Positions 33,450 to 41,192 of a DNA stretch of 64,000 bases are shown piece after piece (within the stretch, counting starts at the first letter, position 1; each line of letters begins with the position of its first letter). The DNA comes from Bordetella genomosp. 13 (GTDB lineage: Bacteria > Pseudomonadota > Gammaproteobacteria > Burkholderiales > Burkholderiaceae_B), in assembly GCF_007679965.1 (NCBI RefSeq), contig NZ_VEHL01000013.1, positions 1-64,000 on the forward strand, written 5' to 3'. Under the pieces are notes generated by a model, which worked only from the letters and a program-made list of their open reading frames with translations, was not told the origin of the DNA and ran no database searches. Position numbers and translations under genes: made by a program.

Positions 33450-33599
33450 ATGAGCGAAAACACCAACAACAGCGCATCCGAGTACTCGGTAACCGGCAAG
33501 CAACCCGAGAGCGAAAACGGCCAGACCTTCCTGATGCTACTGGGCATCGCGGCCGCATTGATCGCCACGGGCACCGGTTTGAACTGGCTGTTCGGCTGA
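33450..33599 (+). CDS. 49-residue single-pass membrane protein
   Basis: A small gene with a very strong ribosome site (AAAGGAGG seven bases before the ATG). The first ~24 residues are polar (MSENTNNSASEYSVTGKQPE), followed by one hydrophobic helix TFLMLLGIAAALIATGTGLN and the end WLFG. No family recognised. It precedes the VOC gene by about 90 bases on the same strand. Strong translation signals and clean polar-hydrophobic organisation support it being real. Confidence 0.6.
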   Translation: MSENTNNSASEYSVTGKQPESENGQTFLMLLGIAAALIATGTGLNWLFG

Positions 33600-33692
33600 T
33601 ATCTACTGTTCGGCAACCATGCCGTAGCCTGCCGTGGGGTACGCTAGGATTATCTGAATCCAAGCTGAAAAAACCCGTTAGCGAGGCTCGAC

Positions 33693-34124
33693 ATGGAAAT
33701 CAACGAACTGCATCGCGGTCGCCTCATCGACCATTTGCAACTGGTGGTGCGCGACCTGCCCGCCAGCCAGCGTTTCTACCAGGCGGTGCTAGATGCCCTG
33801 CACGTGCCCATGGGCGGCAGCGAGGACGGATTCTTCTGGGCCGACGAACTGGTCGTGTCCAGCGTGGACAGCCCCGCCTCGCAAGGCAAACTGACCGGCC
33901 GCTGCCACCTGGCCTTCCAGGCGAAGGACGAGGCGATGGTGCAGGCCGCATACGACGCGGCGCTGGCCAATGGCGGCACGGACAACGGCGCGCCGGGACT
34001 GCGCGACCAGTACCATCCGGGATATTACGGCGCGTTCGTGCTGGATCCGGACGGGAACAACATCGAGATCGTGTTCCATGGACCGGCTACGCGCAGTGCG
34101 GCGTCGGTGAAGGTGACGTTTTAG
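33693..34124 (+). CDS. VOC-superfamily (glyoxalase-like) protein
   Basis: 143 residues with two beta-alpha-beta-beta-beta halves. The N-terminal LIDHLQLVVRDLPASQRFYQ has the metal-ligand His typical of VOC proteins. The C-terminal half ends FVLDPDGNNIEIVFHGP, with the usual DPDGN and the ligand Glu. Members include lyases, dioxygenases and resistance proteins; the short length and single-domain form suggest a small-molecule lyase or binding protein. Substrate unknown. Confidence 0.83.
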   Translation: MEINELHRGRLIDHLQLVVRDLPASQRFYQAVLDALHVPMGGSEDGFFWADELVVSSVDSPASQGKLTGRCHLAFQAKDEAMVQAAYDAALANGGTDNGAPGLRDQYHPGYYGAFVLDPDGNNIEIVFHGPATRSAASVKVTF

Positions 34125-34254
34125 TTCTTGCGTCCTATGCGGACGCATTGAACGGCCAACGCCAGTTAATACGTCAAGTCGGCGTAAGCACGACTGTTTA
34201 TATTTGTCCGCGCCCGGGCGATTTAGCCGCTCATTTTCAATTTAATGTGACCAA

Positions 34255-34782
34255 ATGAGACTTTTGTACTTGTTTGTCTCCTGCATCGCTTTGGCGGGCT
34301 GTACATCGATGAAGCAGCTGGACGCCGGCTTGAATGGCCTTCACGGGCAGCACGTAAGAGTGGCCATACAGTCCTTGGGCTACCCCGTGGGAGAAGCGCG
34401 TGTCGCAAACATGCGTTTGCTGACATGGACCGCGTCGGACAGTACAGTCGCGTTTCTTCCGCAAACAGCGTCCACGTTCGGCACCGTATATGGCGCACGG
34501 GGCGCGGCCTCTTACAGCCAATCCACGACCAGCACGATGGCTATTCCAATTAGGGGAGACTGTAGGGTAACGATGGAAGTCGATGATGCCGATATCATCC
34601 GGGGGCACTCGTTCCAGGGCGACAAGCTCGGTTGCAAGCAATACATCAGATCGCTGAAGCGAAATGTGCTTGCCCCGTTGAAACGGCAAGCCGCCGCTGC
34701 TGCTGCAGCCAAGCGCGCGGAAGAGTCGGATGCAGCCACTTCGGCCAAAAGCGCCGAAGCCTCGGAACCGGATGAAGACTGA
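34255..34782 (+). CDS. Putative lipoprotein, unknown function
   Basis: 175 residues with a lipobox: MRLLYLFVSCIALAGC, lipidated Cys16. The body (VRVAIQSLGYPVGEARVANM and later KLGCKQYIRSLKR) is not assigned to a family, and the C-terminal tail is Ala/Lys/Glu/Ser-rich, probably disordered or coiled. Codon use is less GC-biased than in its neighbours. It is isolated between a VOC gene and the second tRNA-Arg, so it may be a recent acquisition at the tRNA locus. Confidence 0.7.
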   Translation: MRLLYLFVSCIALAGCTSMKQLDAGLNGLHGQHVRVAIQSLGYPVGEARVANMRLLTWTASDSTVAFLPQTASTFGTVYGARGAASYSQSTTSTMAIPIRGDCRVTMEVDDADIIRGHSFQGDKLGCKQYIRSLKRNVLAPLKRQAAAAAAAKRAEESDAATSAKSAEASEPDED

Positions 34783-34814
34783 ACGCTGCAACGGAAAACC
34801 GCTTAGACAAACAA

Positions 34815-34846
34815 AAACGGCCTGAAGGATGACCTTCAGACCGTTT
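34815..34846 (-). terminator. Intrinsic terminator after the second tRNA-Arg
   Basis: On the minus strand AAACGGTCTGAAGG, loop TCAT, CCTTCAGGCCGTTT is followed by TTGTTTG. It is a clear rho-independent terminator 25 bases past the tRNA, unrelated in sequence to the one after copy 1. Confidence 0.75.
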
Positions 34847-34870
34847 CAAGTGCTGCTGTACTGCTTGTTC

Positions 34871-34947
34871 TGGCGCGCCCGAAGAGATTCGAACTCCTGA
34901 CCCCTTGGTTCGTAGCCAAGTACTCTATCCAGCTGAGCTACGGGCGC
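34871..34947 (-). tRNA. tRNA-Arg (anticodon ACG), copy 2
   Basis: Identical over all 77 nt, including encoded CCA (34871-34873), to the gene at 18350-18426. Same anticodon loop CTACGAA. Identity stops at the gene ends, and the flanks and terminators differ. Confidence 0.95.
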
Positions 34948-34997
34948 TGAGAGGTGAGACTATAGCACGGTTTTCAAAACCGTGCGCAAGTCTTTTC

Positions 34998-36110
34998 CTA
35001 CGGCAGGGTCGGATAGTCCGTGTAGCCGTGCTCGCCGCCGCCGTAGTACGTGTTGCGGTCGCCCTCGTTCAGCGGGGCATTCTCGCGCAGGCGGCGCACC
35101 AGATCCGGGTTGGCGATGAACGGACGGCCGAAGGCCACCAGATCGGCCTCGCCGCTTTCCACCTTCTGGTCGGCCAGCTCGCGGTCATAGCCGTTGTTGG
35201 TCATCCACGCGCCCTTGCCGCCAGCCGCGCGGTAAGCGGCCTTCAGCGCGGCATAGTCGAACGGCGTGGTGCCCTGCTGGTGATTGCGCGGGCCGCCCGT
35301 GGCGCCTTCGATGATGTGCACGTACGACAGGTCGTACTTGGCCAGCTTCTGCACCACGTACGTGAACAGCGGCTGCGGCTGGTCGTCGCTGGCATCGTTG
35401 GCCGGCGTGACCGGCGAGATGCGGATGCCGACGCGGCGCGCGCCGATCTCGGCCGTGATGGCGTCCATCACTTCCACCAGCAGGCGGGCGCGGTTCTCGA
35501 TCGAGCCGCCGTACGCGTCCGTGCGCGTGTTGCTGCCCGAACGCAGGAACTGGTCGAGCAGATAGCCGTTGGCCGCATGAACTTCGACGCCGTCGAACCC
35601 GGCCTCGATGGCCGCGCGGGCGGCCTTGCGGTAGTCCTCGACGATGCCGGGCAGTTCTTCCAGGCCCAGCGCGCGCGGCTCGGACGTATCGACCATGCCG
35701 CCCTTGCCGTCGGCGTCGATGATGTACGTCTTGGCCTTGGCACGGATGGCCGACGGCGCCACGGGCGCGCCGCCATTGGGCTGCAGCGTGGTGTGCGAGA
35801 TGCGGCCCACGTGCCACATCTGCACCACGATCTTGCCGCCAGCCTTGTGCACGGCTTCCGTCACGCGCTTCCAGCCCGCGATCTGCTCGTCGGAGTACAG
35901 GCCGGGCACGTCGGCGTAGCCCTGGCCCTGGTGCGAGATGGCGGTGGCCTCGGTGATCAGCAGGCCGGCGGAGGCGCGCTGCGCGTAGTACGTGGCGGTG
36001 ATGGGCAGCGGCACGGCGCGCGGCGAACGGTTGCGCGTCAAGGGAGCCATGACGACGCGGTTGGCCAGTTGCAGGTCACCGGCGGTCGTCGGTTCGAATA
36101 GCGTGGGCAT
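34998..36110 (-). CDS. nemA: Old-yellow-enzyme family alkene reductase (NemA type)
   Basis: 370-residue FMN enzyme reducing activated alkenes such as N-ethylmaleimide and other electrophiles with NAD(P)H. N-terminal NRVVMAPLTRNRSPRAVPLP, LITEATAISHQGQGY, and the substrate-site VEVHAANGYLLDQFLRSGSN followed by DAYGGSIENRARL are characteristic. The C-terminal LVAFGRPFIANPDLV is the phosphate-binding motif. It lies 65 bases downstream of an ArsR regulator with two cysteines on the same strand, forming an electrophile-response operon. Confidence 0.9.
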   Translation of the reverse strand: MPTLFEPTTAGDLQLANRVVMAPLTRNRSPRAVPLPITATYYAQRASAGLLITEATAISHQGQGYADVPGLYSDEQIAGWKRVTEAVHKAGGKIVVQMWHVGRISHTTLQPNGGAPVAPSAIRAKAKTYIIDADGKGGMVDTSEPRALGLEELPGIVEDYRKAARAAIEAGFDGVEVHAANGYLLDQFLRSGSNTRTDAYGGSIENRARLLVEVMDAITAEIGARRVGIRISPVTPANDASDDQPQPLFTYVVQKLAKYDLSYVHIIEGATGGPRNHQQGTTPFDYAALKAAYRAAGGKGAWMTNNGYDRELADQKVESGEADLVAFGRPFIANPDLVRRLRENAPLNEGDRNTYYGGGEHGYTDYPTLP

Positions 36111-36175
36111 TGCTTACCTCTTGGGAAGATGGGGATGGCGTGGGAGGAGTCCCGCGCCTCTTTGAAGTCGTTGGA

Positions 36176-36487
36176 TCAGATATCTCGGCCCAGTTGCGCG
36201 AGGAAGGCCGCGATGACGGCCTCGTCGCGCTGGTAGAAGACCCACTGGCCTACTCGCCGGGTTGTGACCAGGCCGGCGCGGTGGAGGATGGCCAGGTGGG
36301 TGGAGACGGTGGATTGGGACAGGCCGCAGCGCTCGAACATGCTGGCGCAGACGCCGAGTTCCAACGGGTGTTGTTGGTCGGCGAAGTGCTGGGCGGGGTC
36401 TTTCAGCCAGGAGAGCATCTCGCGGCGGACGGGGTGCGCGAGGGCTTTGAGGATGGGGTCGGGGGTGGGAGGGGGAGCGGAATTCAT
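36176..36487 (-). CDS. ArsR-family regulator (likely thiol or electrophile sensor)
   Basis: 103 residues: winged helix with ILKALAHPVRREMLSWLKDP and CGLSQSTVSTHLAILHRAGL, wing RRVGQWVFYQRDEAV. Two cysteines, Cys47 and Cys54, flank the recognition region (ELGVCASMFERCGLS). The classical CxCxD metal site is absent, so oxidation or alkylation sensing is more plausible than metal sensing. First gene of an operon with nemA. A perfect inverted repeat lies 28 bases upstream of its start. Confidence 0.84.
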   Translation of the reverse strand: MNSAPPPTPDPILKALAHPVRREMLSWLKDPAQHFADQQHPLELGVCASMFERCGLSQSTVSTHLAILHRAGLVTTRRVGQWVFYQRDEAVIAAFLAQLGRDI

Positions 36488-36514
36488 ACCAACATATTGC
36501 GTTTTATCGAATCA

Positions 36515-36536
36515 TATATCGTCAATAAACGATATA
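36515..36536. promoter_or_regulatory. ArsR operator candidate
   Basis: TATATCGT-CAATAA-ACGATATA is a perfect inverted repeat with a 6-bp spacer in an AT-rich stretch directly before the arsR gene. Size, symmetry and position match an autoregulatory ArsR operator. Confidence 0.6.
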
Positions 36537-36551
36537 CAAGTGTATAGATCA

Positions 36552-36677
36552 GCCCAACAAAGGACTGCTTACGACCCAAGGCGGAATTAGCTGGTCTGCA
36601 AAAGCAGTCGTTCAACGTTCGATCTAAGCGAGCCTGGCGCCCAGCCGTTGGCGCTCCGCTTAAGCGAGGTGTTAGAC
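36552..36677 (-). other. attC-like recombination site at the end of the 405-residue gene
   Basis: Read on the minus strand, the segment starts GTCTAAC (fits RYYYAAC) at 36677-36671 and ends GTTGGGC (fits GTTRRRY) at 36558-36552, giving a 126-bp unit within the known attC size range. Internal pairings include GCTTA/TAAGC and GCGG/CCGC. The TAA stop of the adjacent gene lies inside the first core site, as in integron gene cassettes. No integrase and no second attC are visible. Confidence 0.4.
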
Positions 36678-37889
36678 GTCACCTTTCTTCGCTTCGCCCG
36701 CAGACTGGTCAGTGATGAACAGCGTTTTCAGCTCGCCTTCTACAAACTGATGCGGTTTCCAGCCTGAAATTAGTTTCTCACATAGAAATGAGTCAACGGC
36801 ACTAATCGCGACACCGCCAAGAGTTCCCCACGGGGCTGTTCCGAATGCCTCCGCCGCTAACCCAAGACCCGTGAAGACGGCCCAGCGAGCAGACTTGCCG
36901 GGCAATTTTTCCGCCCAGGTGTTCTTGACTACCGCTTGATAGTAAGTTCGAACCAGTTCAGCATCGACTGGTTGCTGCTGCAACCAGTGCCGAAACTTGT
37001 CTGCCGAATCAAGTAGCTTTACTACCTGCGCGAACGAGATTCTTCCGGAATTGACAGCTTCACGAATTGTTCGTGCATCGTTCATTGTTAAATCAACGAA
37101 ATTACCTATCTCGCGTTCACTCTGGGTTCGGCGTTGAACAACAGCCTCGATAGCGGTAGATTGAACCACACGCTCGATAGGAGCGACTGCAACCTCGGTA
37201 TTCAGTTTAGCGGCGTAGTATGTTGCTTCATATGCACCCTGCATAAGCGCTAGGAGATACGCCTCTGTGAGCGTTGAATGCTCTGGGGGAACGGTCTTAT
37301 GGTAGATCGCATTGATTTCGGCAAAGTCAAGGTTCGTATCCACAATGAAGCCCTGATTCTGCTGCTCAATACGAAATCGAAGTGGCTCGCCAGTCGTGTA
37401 GCCGGGGACTGCCAGCGAGAGAAGGGAACTTACAGAACGTTCTGTTGCGTGATGATCCAAGAGCGAAGCAAGCACGGCCTTTTGGTCGAAGCCTTCGTGA
37501 TCGAGCGGTTGAAGCAGCCGAGTGAACTGACTTGATCCAACTCGAGCTTGTCCCGTATTGCCTGCTGCGGCGCGGAACGTCTCCGGACCAACTTTCTCGA
37601 TTGTGTGCTGCGGAGACGAGAAAAAGATCAGGTCGTGCAGGTTCCGACCGGTAGTGGTGTGCGTACTAGAAACCCCTGCCTGATCGGCCAAATAGTGGAA
37701 TTCGAGTCTCCTGTCTCTTAGTAGTCCTAAAACTACATAGGGTGGAATGCCAGTCAGAAGCGCCTTCAGAGTTCCTGAATTTCCAACAATAGAGACGCGT
37801 CCGTAAAAGAGGAGTGCCTCTGCAATTGCTCCGATGTCAAGTAGTGGCCCCGGACCGACGGTGTTTTTGAACGTGATCGAGTCAAACAT
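36672..37889 (-). CDS. Unknown 405-residue protein (possible gene-cassette gene)
   Basis: I recognise no family. The protein starts MFDSITFKNTVGPGPLLDIG. Its central helices include LTEAYLLALMQGAYEATYYA and a region ATEAVVQ/ERVVQSTAIEAVVQRRTQSE. A moderately hydrophobic WAVFTGLGLAAEAFGTAPWG stretch near 340 may be a membrane-associated or glycine-rich helix pair. Codon use is clearly less GC-rich than the flanking core genes (many AAT, TTC, ACT), a sign of transfer. It ends within an attC-like site and has a 400-base gene-free region upstream. No toxin, nuclease or NTPase motif seen. Confidence 0.7.
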   Translation of the reverse strand: MFDSITFKNTVGPGPLLDIGAIAEALLFYGRVSIVGNSGTLKALLTGIPPYVVLGLLRDRRLEFHYLADQAGVSSTHTTTGRNLHDLIFFSSPQHTIEKVGPETFRAAAGNTGQARVGSSQFTRLLQPLDHEGFDQKAVLASLLDHHATERSVSSLLSLAVPGYTTGEPLRFRIEQQNQGFIVDTNLDFAEINAIYHKTVPPEHSTLTEAYLLALMQGAYEATYYAAKLNTEVAVAPIERVVQSTAIEAVVQRRTQSEREIGNFVDLTMNDARTIREAVNSGRISFAQVVKLLDSADKFRHWLQQQPVDAELVRTYYQAVVKNTWAEKLPGKSARWAVFTGLGLAAEAFGTAPWGTLGGVAISAVDSFLCEKLISGWKPHQFVEGELKTLFITDQSAGEAKKGDV

Positions 37890-38295
37890 GGTTAGATAAT
37901 GCTACTAGAGACGTGCTCTGAAGGTTGGTGATGTCTAATGATTAGTTAAGCTAAGGCGCAGTCTACTGAGTTTTGACGATGGAGATCATCCCCCTAAAGG
38001 GGATTCAGTGACCGCTTTCGGGATAGGTTGGTAATGTCTGCTCCTGGCCGATAGCTGCCGTTACCACTGAGCTACCAACATAAGCCTCCACAGTCGGGGC
38101 GAACTTTCGCGCTACTTTTCCGCCATAGGTTCGTTAAGGCGAACTCTGGCTGAACGCCTCCCAGTTCACCCCACCCCCTATAGACCGCAGCGGCGAACTT
38201 TATTGTTCCTGTTCACGAAACCGCGGGCGTCCATGTCGCCCTTCCGCCAGAAACAAGCGCTGCGGGAACTAGCCCTTCACGTCCCCGCCCGCCCT
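37890..38295. other. Gene-free stretch with short repeats
   Basis: About 400 bases with no gene. It holds a 14-bp imperfect direct repeat GGTTGGTRATGTCT (37923-37936 and 38026-38039), a small hairpin ATCCCC/GGGGAT at 37988-38004, a copy of the TGGCCGA hairpin element (38035-38059), and three GGCGAACT repeats (38098, 38138, 38192). The string GGTAGCTCAGTGGTAACGG on the minus strand around 38062-38081 resembles a tRNA D-arm, without the rest of a tRNA. Confidence 0.5.
38035..38059. repeat. TGGCCGA hairpin element, copy A
   Basis: TGTCTGCTCCTGGCCGATAGCTGCC belongs to a short intergenic element also found at 43634-43658 and 45027-45054 (opposite strand). Common core: YTGCTYBTGGCCGAYAGYWGCC. Each copy can fold into a short stem with TGGCCGA in the loop. 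Confidence 0.5.
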
Positions 38296-38580
38296 CTATC
38301 GACCCCGCAACGGATCCAGCAAGGGCTTGAGACCGTTGTGATCCAGCTCATGCATCAACGCCAGCAACTGCCCCAACTTGCCTTCCGGAAATCCATTACG
38401 GCAGAACCACGTCAAATAGTGCCCAGGAAGATCCGCCAACAGGCGATCCTTGTACTTGCCGTACGGCATGGTCCAGGTAACCAGGAGTTCCAGATCCTCG
38501 GGCTTCATGGCGTGGTAACGCAGGCAATGGGCGTAGCTTTCATGCCGCGGATCATACAGGGCCAACGGAAAGCGTCGCAT
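38296..38580 (-). CDS. DUF3820 small protein
   Basis: 94 residues. The conserved core TMPYGKYKDRLLADLPGHYL, then WFCRNGFPEGKLGQLLALMH and DHNGLKPLLDPLRG identify DUF3820, a family of short proteins sometimes linked to quorum-sensing-regulated virulence but biochemically undefined. The start at 38580 has GAAGGG upstream; an internal ATG at 38508 (MKPEDLELLVT) would give the family's more usual 70-residue form. It stands between the repeat-rich gap and the TonB receptor. Confidence 0.8.
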   Translation of the reverse strand: MRRFPLALYDPRHESYAHCLRYHAMKPEDLELLVTWTMPYGKYKDRLLADLPGHYLTWFCRNGFPEGKLGQLLALMHELDHNGLKPLLDPLRGR

Positions 38581-38624
38581 CGCCCTTCAGCCATCAGGCA
38601 CGATGCGCGGCTCCCCGCATCCTC

Positions 38625-41078
38625 TCAGAACCGCCCCCGCACAGAGACGATGGCCGCCCTCGGATCACCATAGAAATTCAAGAACCCGCCATAGCCGACG
38701 TTGCGCAGATAGGTACGATCGAACAGGTTGGTCACCAGCAGCGACGCGTCCCAATTGGCATTGATCCGATAACCAACCCTGGCCGAGAAAATCGCATAGC
38801 CTCCGCCGTGCTTCACCCCGCCCTGCCGCGCAGAACTGGTGTAGATGTCGCTCTGCGCGTTCATGCCGCCGCCCACGCTCCACCCGTACAGGGCACCGTC
38901 GAAGTCCTCGGGGCTGAAGCTGTAGTTCGTCCACAGTTTGAACATCTGTTGGGGAATCAGGTCGGCATTGAATCGCGCGCCGACGTTGTCGGGGTTGGAG
39001 TCGCTGAGGTACTTGGCGCGCGTGTAGGTATAGCCCGCAGAGATGTCCCAGTTCGGCGTGATCTTGCCGACCAGTTCCAGGTCGATGCCGTCGCTCTGCA
39101 CCTGGCCGGCCGAGCGATAGCACGCGCCCGTGCTGGATCCGCCGCAACCCACGTGGTCTCCATCGACCATCGAGCGGTTCTTGTCGCGAATACGGTAAAG
39201 GGCCACATTGAAGAACAGCCGGTCTTCAAGCAGTTGAACTTTCGCACCCACCTCGGTCTGCCAGCCGACGCGAGGATCGAGAACATTGCCCTGGTAATCC
39301 TCCTGCGTCTGCGGCACGAAGGTGTCCGCATAGCTGGCGTACAGCGTGACGCGATCGCTCACGTCCCACAGCAGGCCGCCATAGGGAGTGAACTCCTTGC
39401 TCGCCTTGCCCGCGCCGCGCACCCAGTCCGTGTTGGTGGCGGCCACGGTGCGGCTCTTGCTTCGATAACTGGTCCAGCGGCCACCCAGGACGAGCTTCAA
39501 TGGGTCCGCCAGCGCGATCTGCGCGGACGTGTATAAGCCCGATTGCTCCGTGACGGTCTGGCGGCGCGAGGTCACGTTGCGATTGACGAGGGCGCTGTAG
39601 TCGTGGTCGTTGAAAACGTCCCAGTTCCTGGCCGTAAACGACGTGGATCCCAACAGGTTGTCCGATCGCGATAGGTTGTACCCGACCGTCAGCTTGTGCC
39701 GCAGGCCAAGGGCGCTGATTGGCCCTGTGACGTTGAAGTCGGCACTGTCCCACTTCGTCTGCTTCTGGTAGTACCCGTACGCGCTGGACGTGTCCGCGCG
39801 TCCGGTCACGACATCCACGGGTGCCGTCGTGACGATGCCCAGATAATCGCCATCCAGCTCGCGATAACCGTAGGCCGCCCGCGCGGTCCAGTCATTGGCG
39901 AAACGGTGGGTCAGGTCGGCCGAGGTCTCCTTGATGCGGTAGACGGAATCCTGATCCGAACCCATGAACGTACGGCGCGAGGGCAGGCTGCCGTCGCTCA
40001 GCAGGGGCAGGCCCCAGAAGGTGTTCGTCGTCCACTTGGAATACGTGCCCGACACGCCCAGCGTGGTGTGCGGCGTCAGGTCGTATTCGACGATGCCATA
40101 GGCGACCTCGTCGCGGCTCCTGGCATCGTCGTAGAACTTGTCCTCGTCGTGCCGGACCAGCACGGTGCGGGCACGCAGGGAGCCGTCCTGATTCAACGGC
40201 GTGTTGAGATCGATCTCGCCACGGCGACGATTGTTCGAGCCCGTAGACAGTAGGCCGGAACCCCCTAATTCGGCATAGGGACGCTTGCGCACGAAATTGA
40301 CGGTGCCGCCCGGTTCACCGCTGCCCGTCAACAGACCCGAAGGACCGCGCAGCACTTCGACGCGGTCGAACAGCGCCATGTCGGTAAACGGATTGTTGGT
40401 CATGCCGACCACGGGCACGCCGTCGGTCTGCGCATTGGCCGCGTAGCCGCGCACCATGATGGACTCGGTCCGGTCATAGCCGGTGGTACTGACGCCCGTC
40501 ACCTGGTTCAGCGCCGCTGCCGCGGTGGTCAGGTTCTGGTCGTCCATCTGCTGGCGGGTCAGTACCGAGACCGATTGCGGGATGTCGCGCACCGAGGTGG
40601 CGCCCTTGAACATGGAGACAGCCGGGGAAGCATAGGAGGCGACCCCATCCGTCGTCACGAGATTTCCGCTGCCGATCACGCTGACCGGCGCCAGCTCTAC
40701 CGCGCCCCCGGGATTGCCGGGCCGTGGCACCACGGAATAGCCACCGTTGGATTGCGCGACAGCCTCGAGGCCGGTACCGGCCAGCACGGCGGCCAGCGCA
40801 TCCTTGGCGGCATATCGGCCATTGACGCCAGCGCTATGTTTGCCGGCAATGTCCTCGGCTGAATACGAGATCATCAATCCGCTGGCCTGGCCGAAAGCGC
40901 TCAGCACGGCTTGCAAACTGCCCGCCGCGACGGCGTAGACCCGTGTCTGCTGCGCCGACGCGTCCTGCGCCTGGGCGCCACGCGGAGCCAGGGACAGCAG
41001 CGTGGCCGGCAGGATAAAAAATGCCGCCAAGTACAGGGCGGCGGTGCGCGCTCGCGCGCGATGCATGAATTGACCCAT
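38625..41078 (-). CDS. TonB-dependent siderophore receptor with STN signalling domain
   Basis: 817 residues. The signal peptide ends near GAQAQ (38). An STN domain at about 45-120 (YAVAAGSLQAVLSAFGQASG) couples to the FecR anti-sigma factor. The TonB box region and plug follow (VRDIPQSVSVLTRQQMDDQN, LRGPSGLLTGSGEPGGTVNF), then a 22-strand barrel ending VSVRGRF with a terminal Phe, as needed for outer-membrane insertion. FpvA/FhuE-type hydroxamate or catecholate siderophore receptors look like this. It lies downstream of fecI-fecR on the same strand. The ligand cannot be determined. Confidence 0.9.
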   Translation of the reverse strand: MGQFMHRARARTAALYLAAFFILPATLLSLAPRGAQAQDASAQQTRVYAVAAGSLQAVLSAFGQASGLMISYSAEDIAGKHSAGVNGRYAAKDALAAVLAGTGLEAVAQSNGGYSVVPRPGNPGGAVELAPVSVIGSGNLVTTDGVASYASPAVSMFKGATSVRDIPQSVSVLTRQQMDDQNLTTAAAALNQVTGVSTTGYDRTESIMVRGYAANAQTDGVPVVGMTNNPFTDMALFDRVEVLRGPSGLLTGSGEPGGTVNFVRKRPYAELGGSGLLSTGSNNRRRGEIDLNTPLNQDGSLRARTVLVRHDEDKFYDDARSRDEVAYGIVEYDLTPHTTLGVSGTYSKWTTNTFWGLPLLSDGSLPSRRTFMGSDQDSVYRIKETSADLTHRFANDWTARAAYGYRELDGDYLGIVTTAPVDVVTGRADTSSAYGYYQKQTKWDSADFNVTGPISALGLRHKLTVGYNLSRSDNLLGSTSFTARNWDVFNDHDYSALVNRNVTSRRQTVTEQSGLYTSAQIALADPLKLVLGGRWTSYRSKSRTVAATNTDWVRGAGKASKEFTPYGGLLWDVSDRVTLYASYADTFVPQTQEDYQGNVLDPRVGWQTEVGAKVQLLEDRLFFNVALYRIRDKNRSMVDGDHVGCGGSSTGACYRSAGQVQSDGIDLELVGKITPNWDISAGYTYTRAKYLSDSNPDNVGARFNADLIPQQMFKLWTNYSFSPEDFDGALYGWSVGGGMNAQSDIYTSSARQGGVKHGGGYAIFSARVGYRINANWDASLLVTNLFDRTYLRNVGYGGFLNFYGDPRAAIVSVRGRF

Positions 41079-41192
41079 CAGGCTTGCCTTCCAACGAAAC
41101 AGAGTGATTTGCCTGGTATGTCACCCAGCTCGTAAAAAACCCCTCAACTTCAGGGGCAGCGCAGCCAAAAACTTTGTAACGCCGAAATTGGC

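Noticed and set aside
18350..34947. The whole DNA between the two tRNA-Arg genes as one genomic island
   Set aside because: Most genes there look like core Alcaligenaceae metabolism in GC and type; no integrase, no direct att repeats beyond the tRNAs themselves.
38062..38081. A tRNA gene on the minus strand
   Set aside because: Only a D-arm-like string; no anticodon arm, T-arm or acceptor pairing follows.
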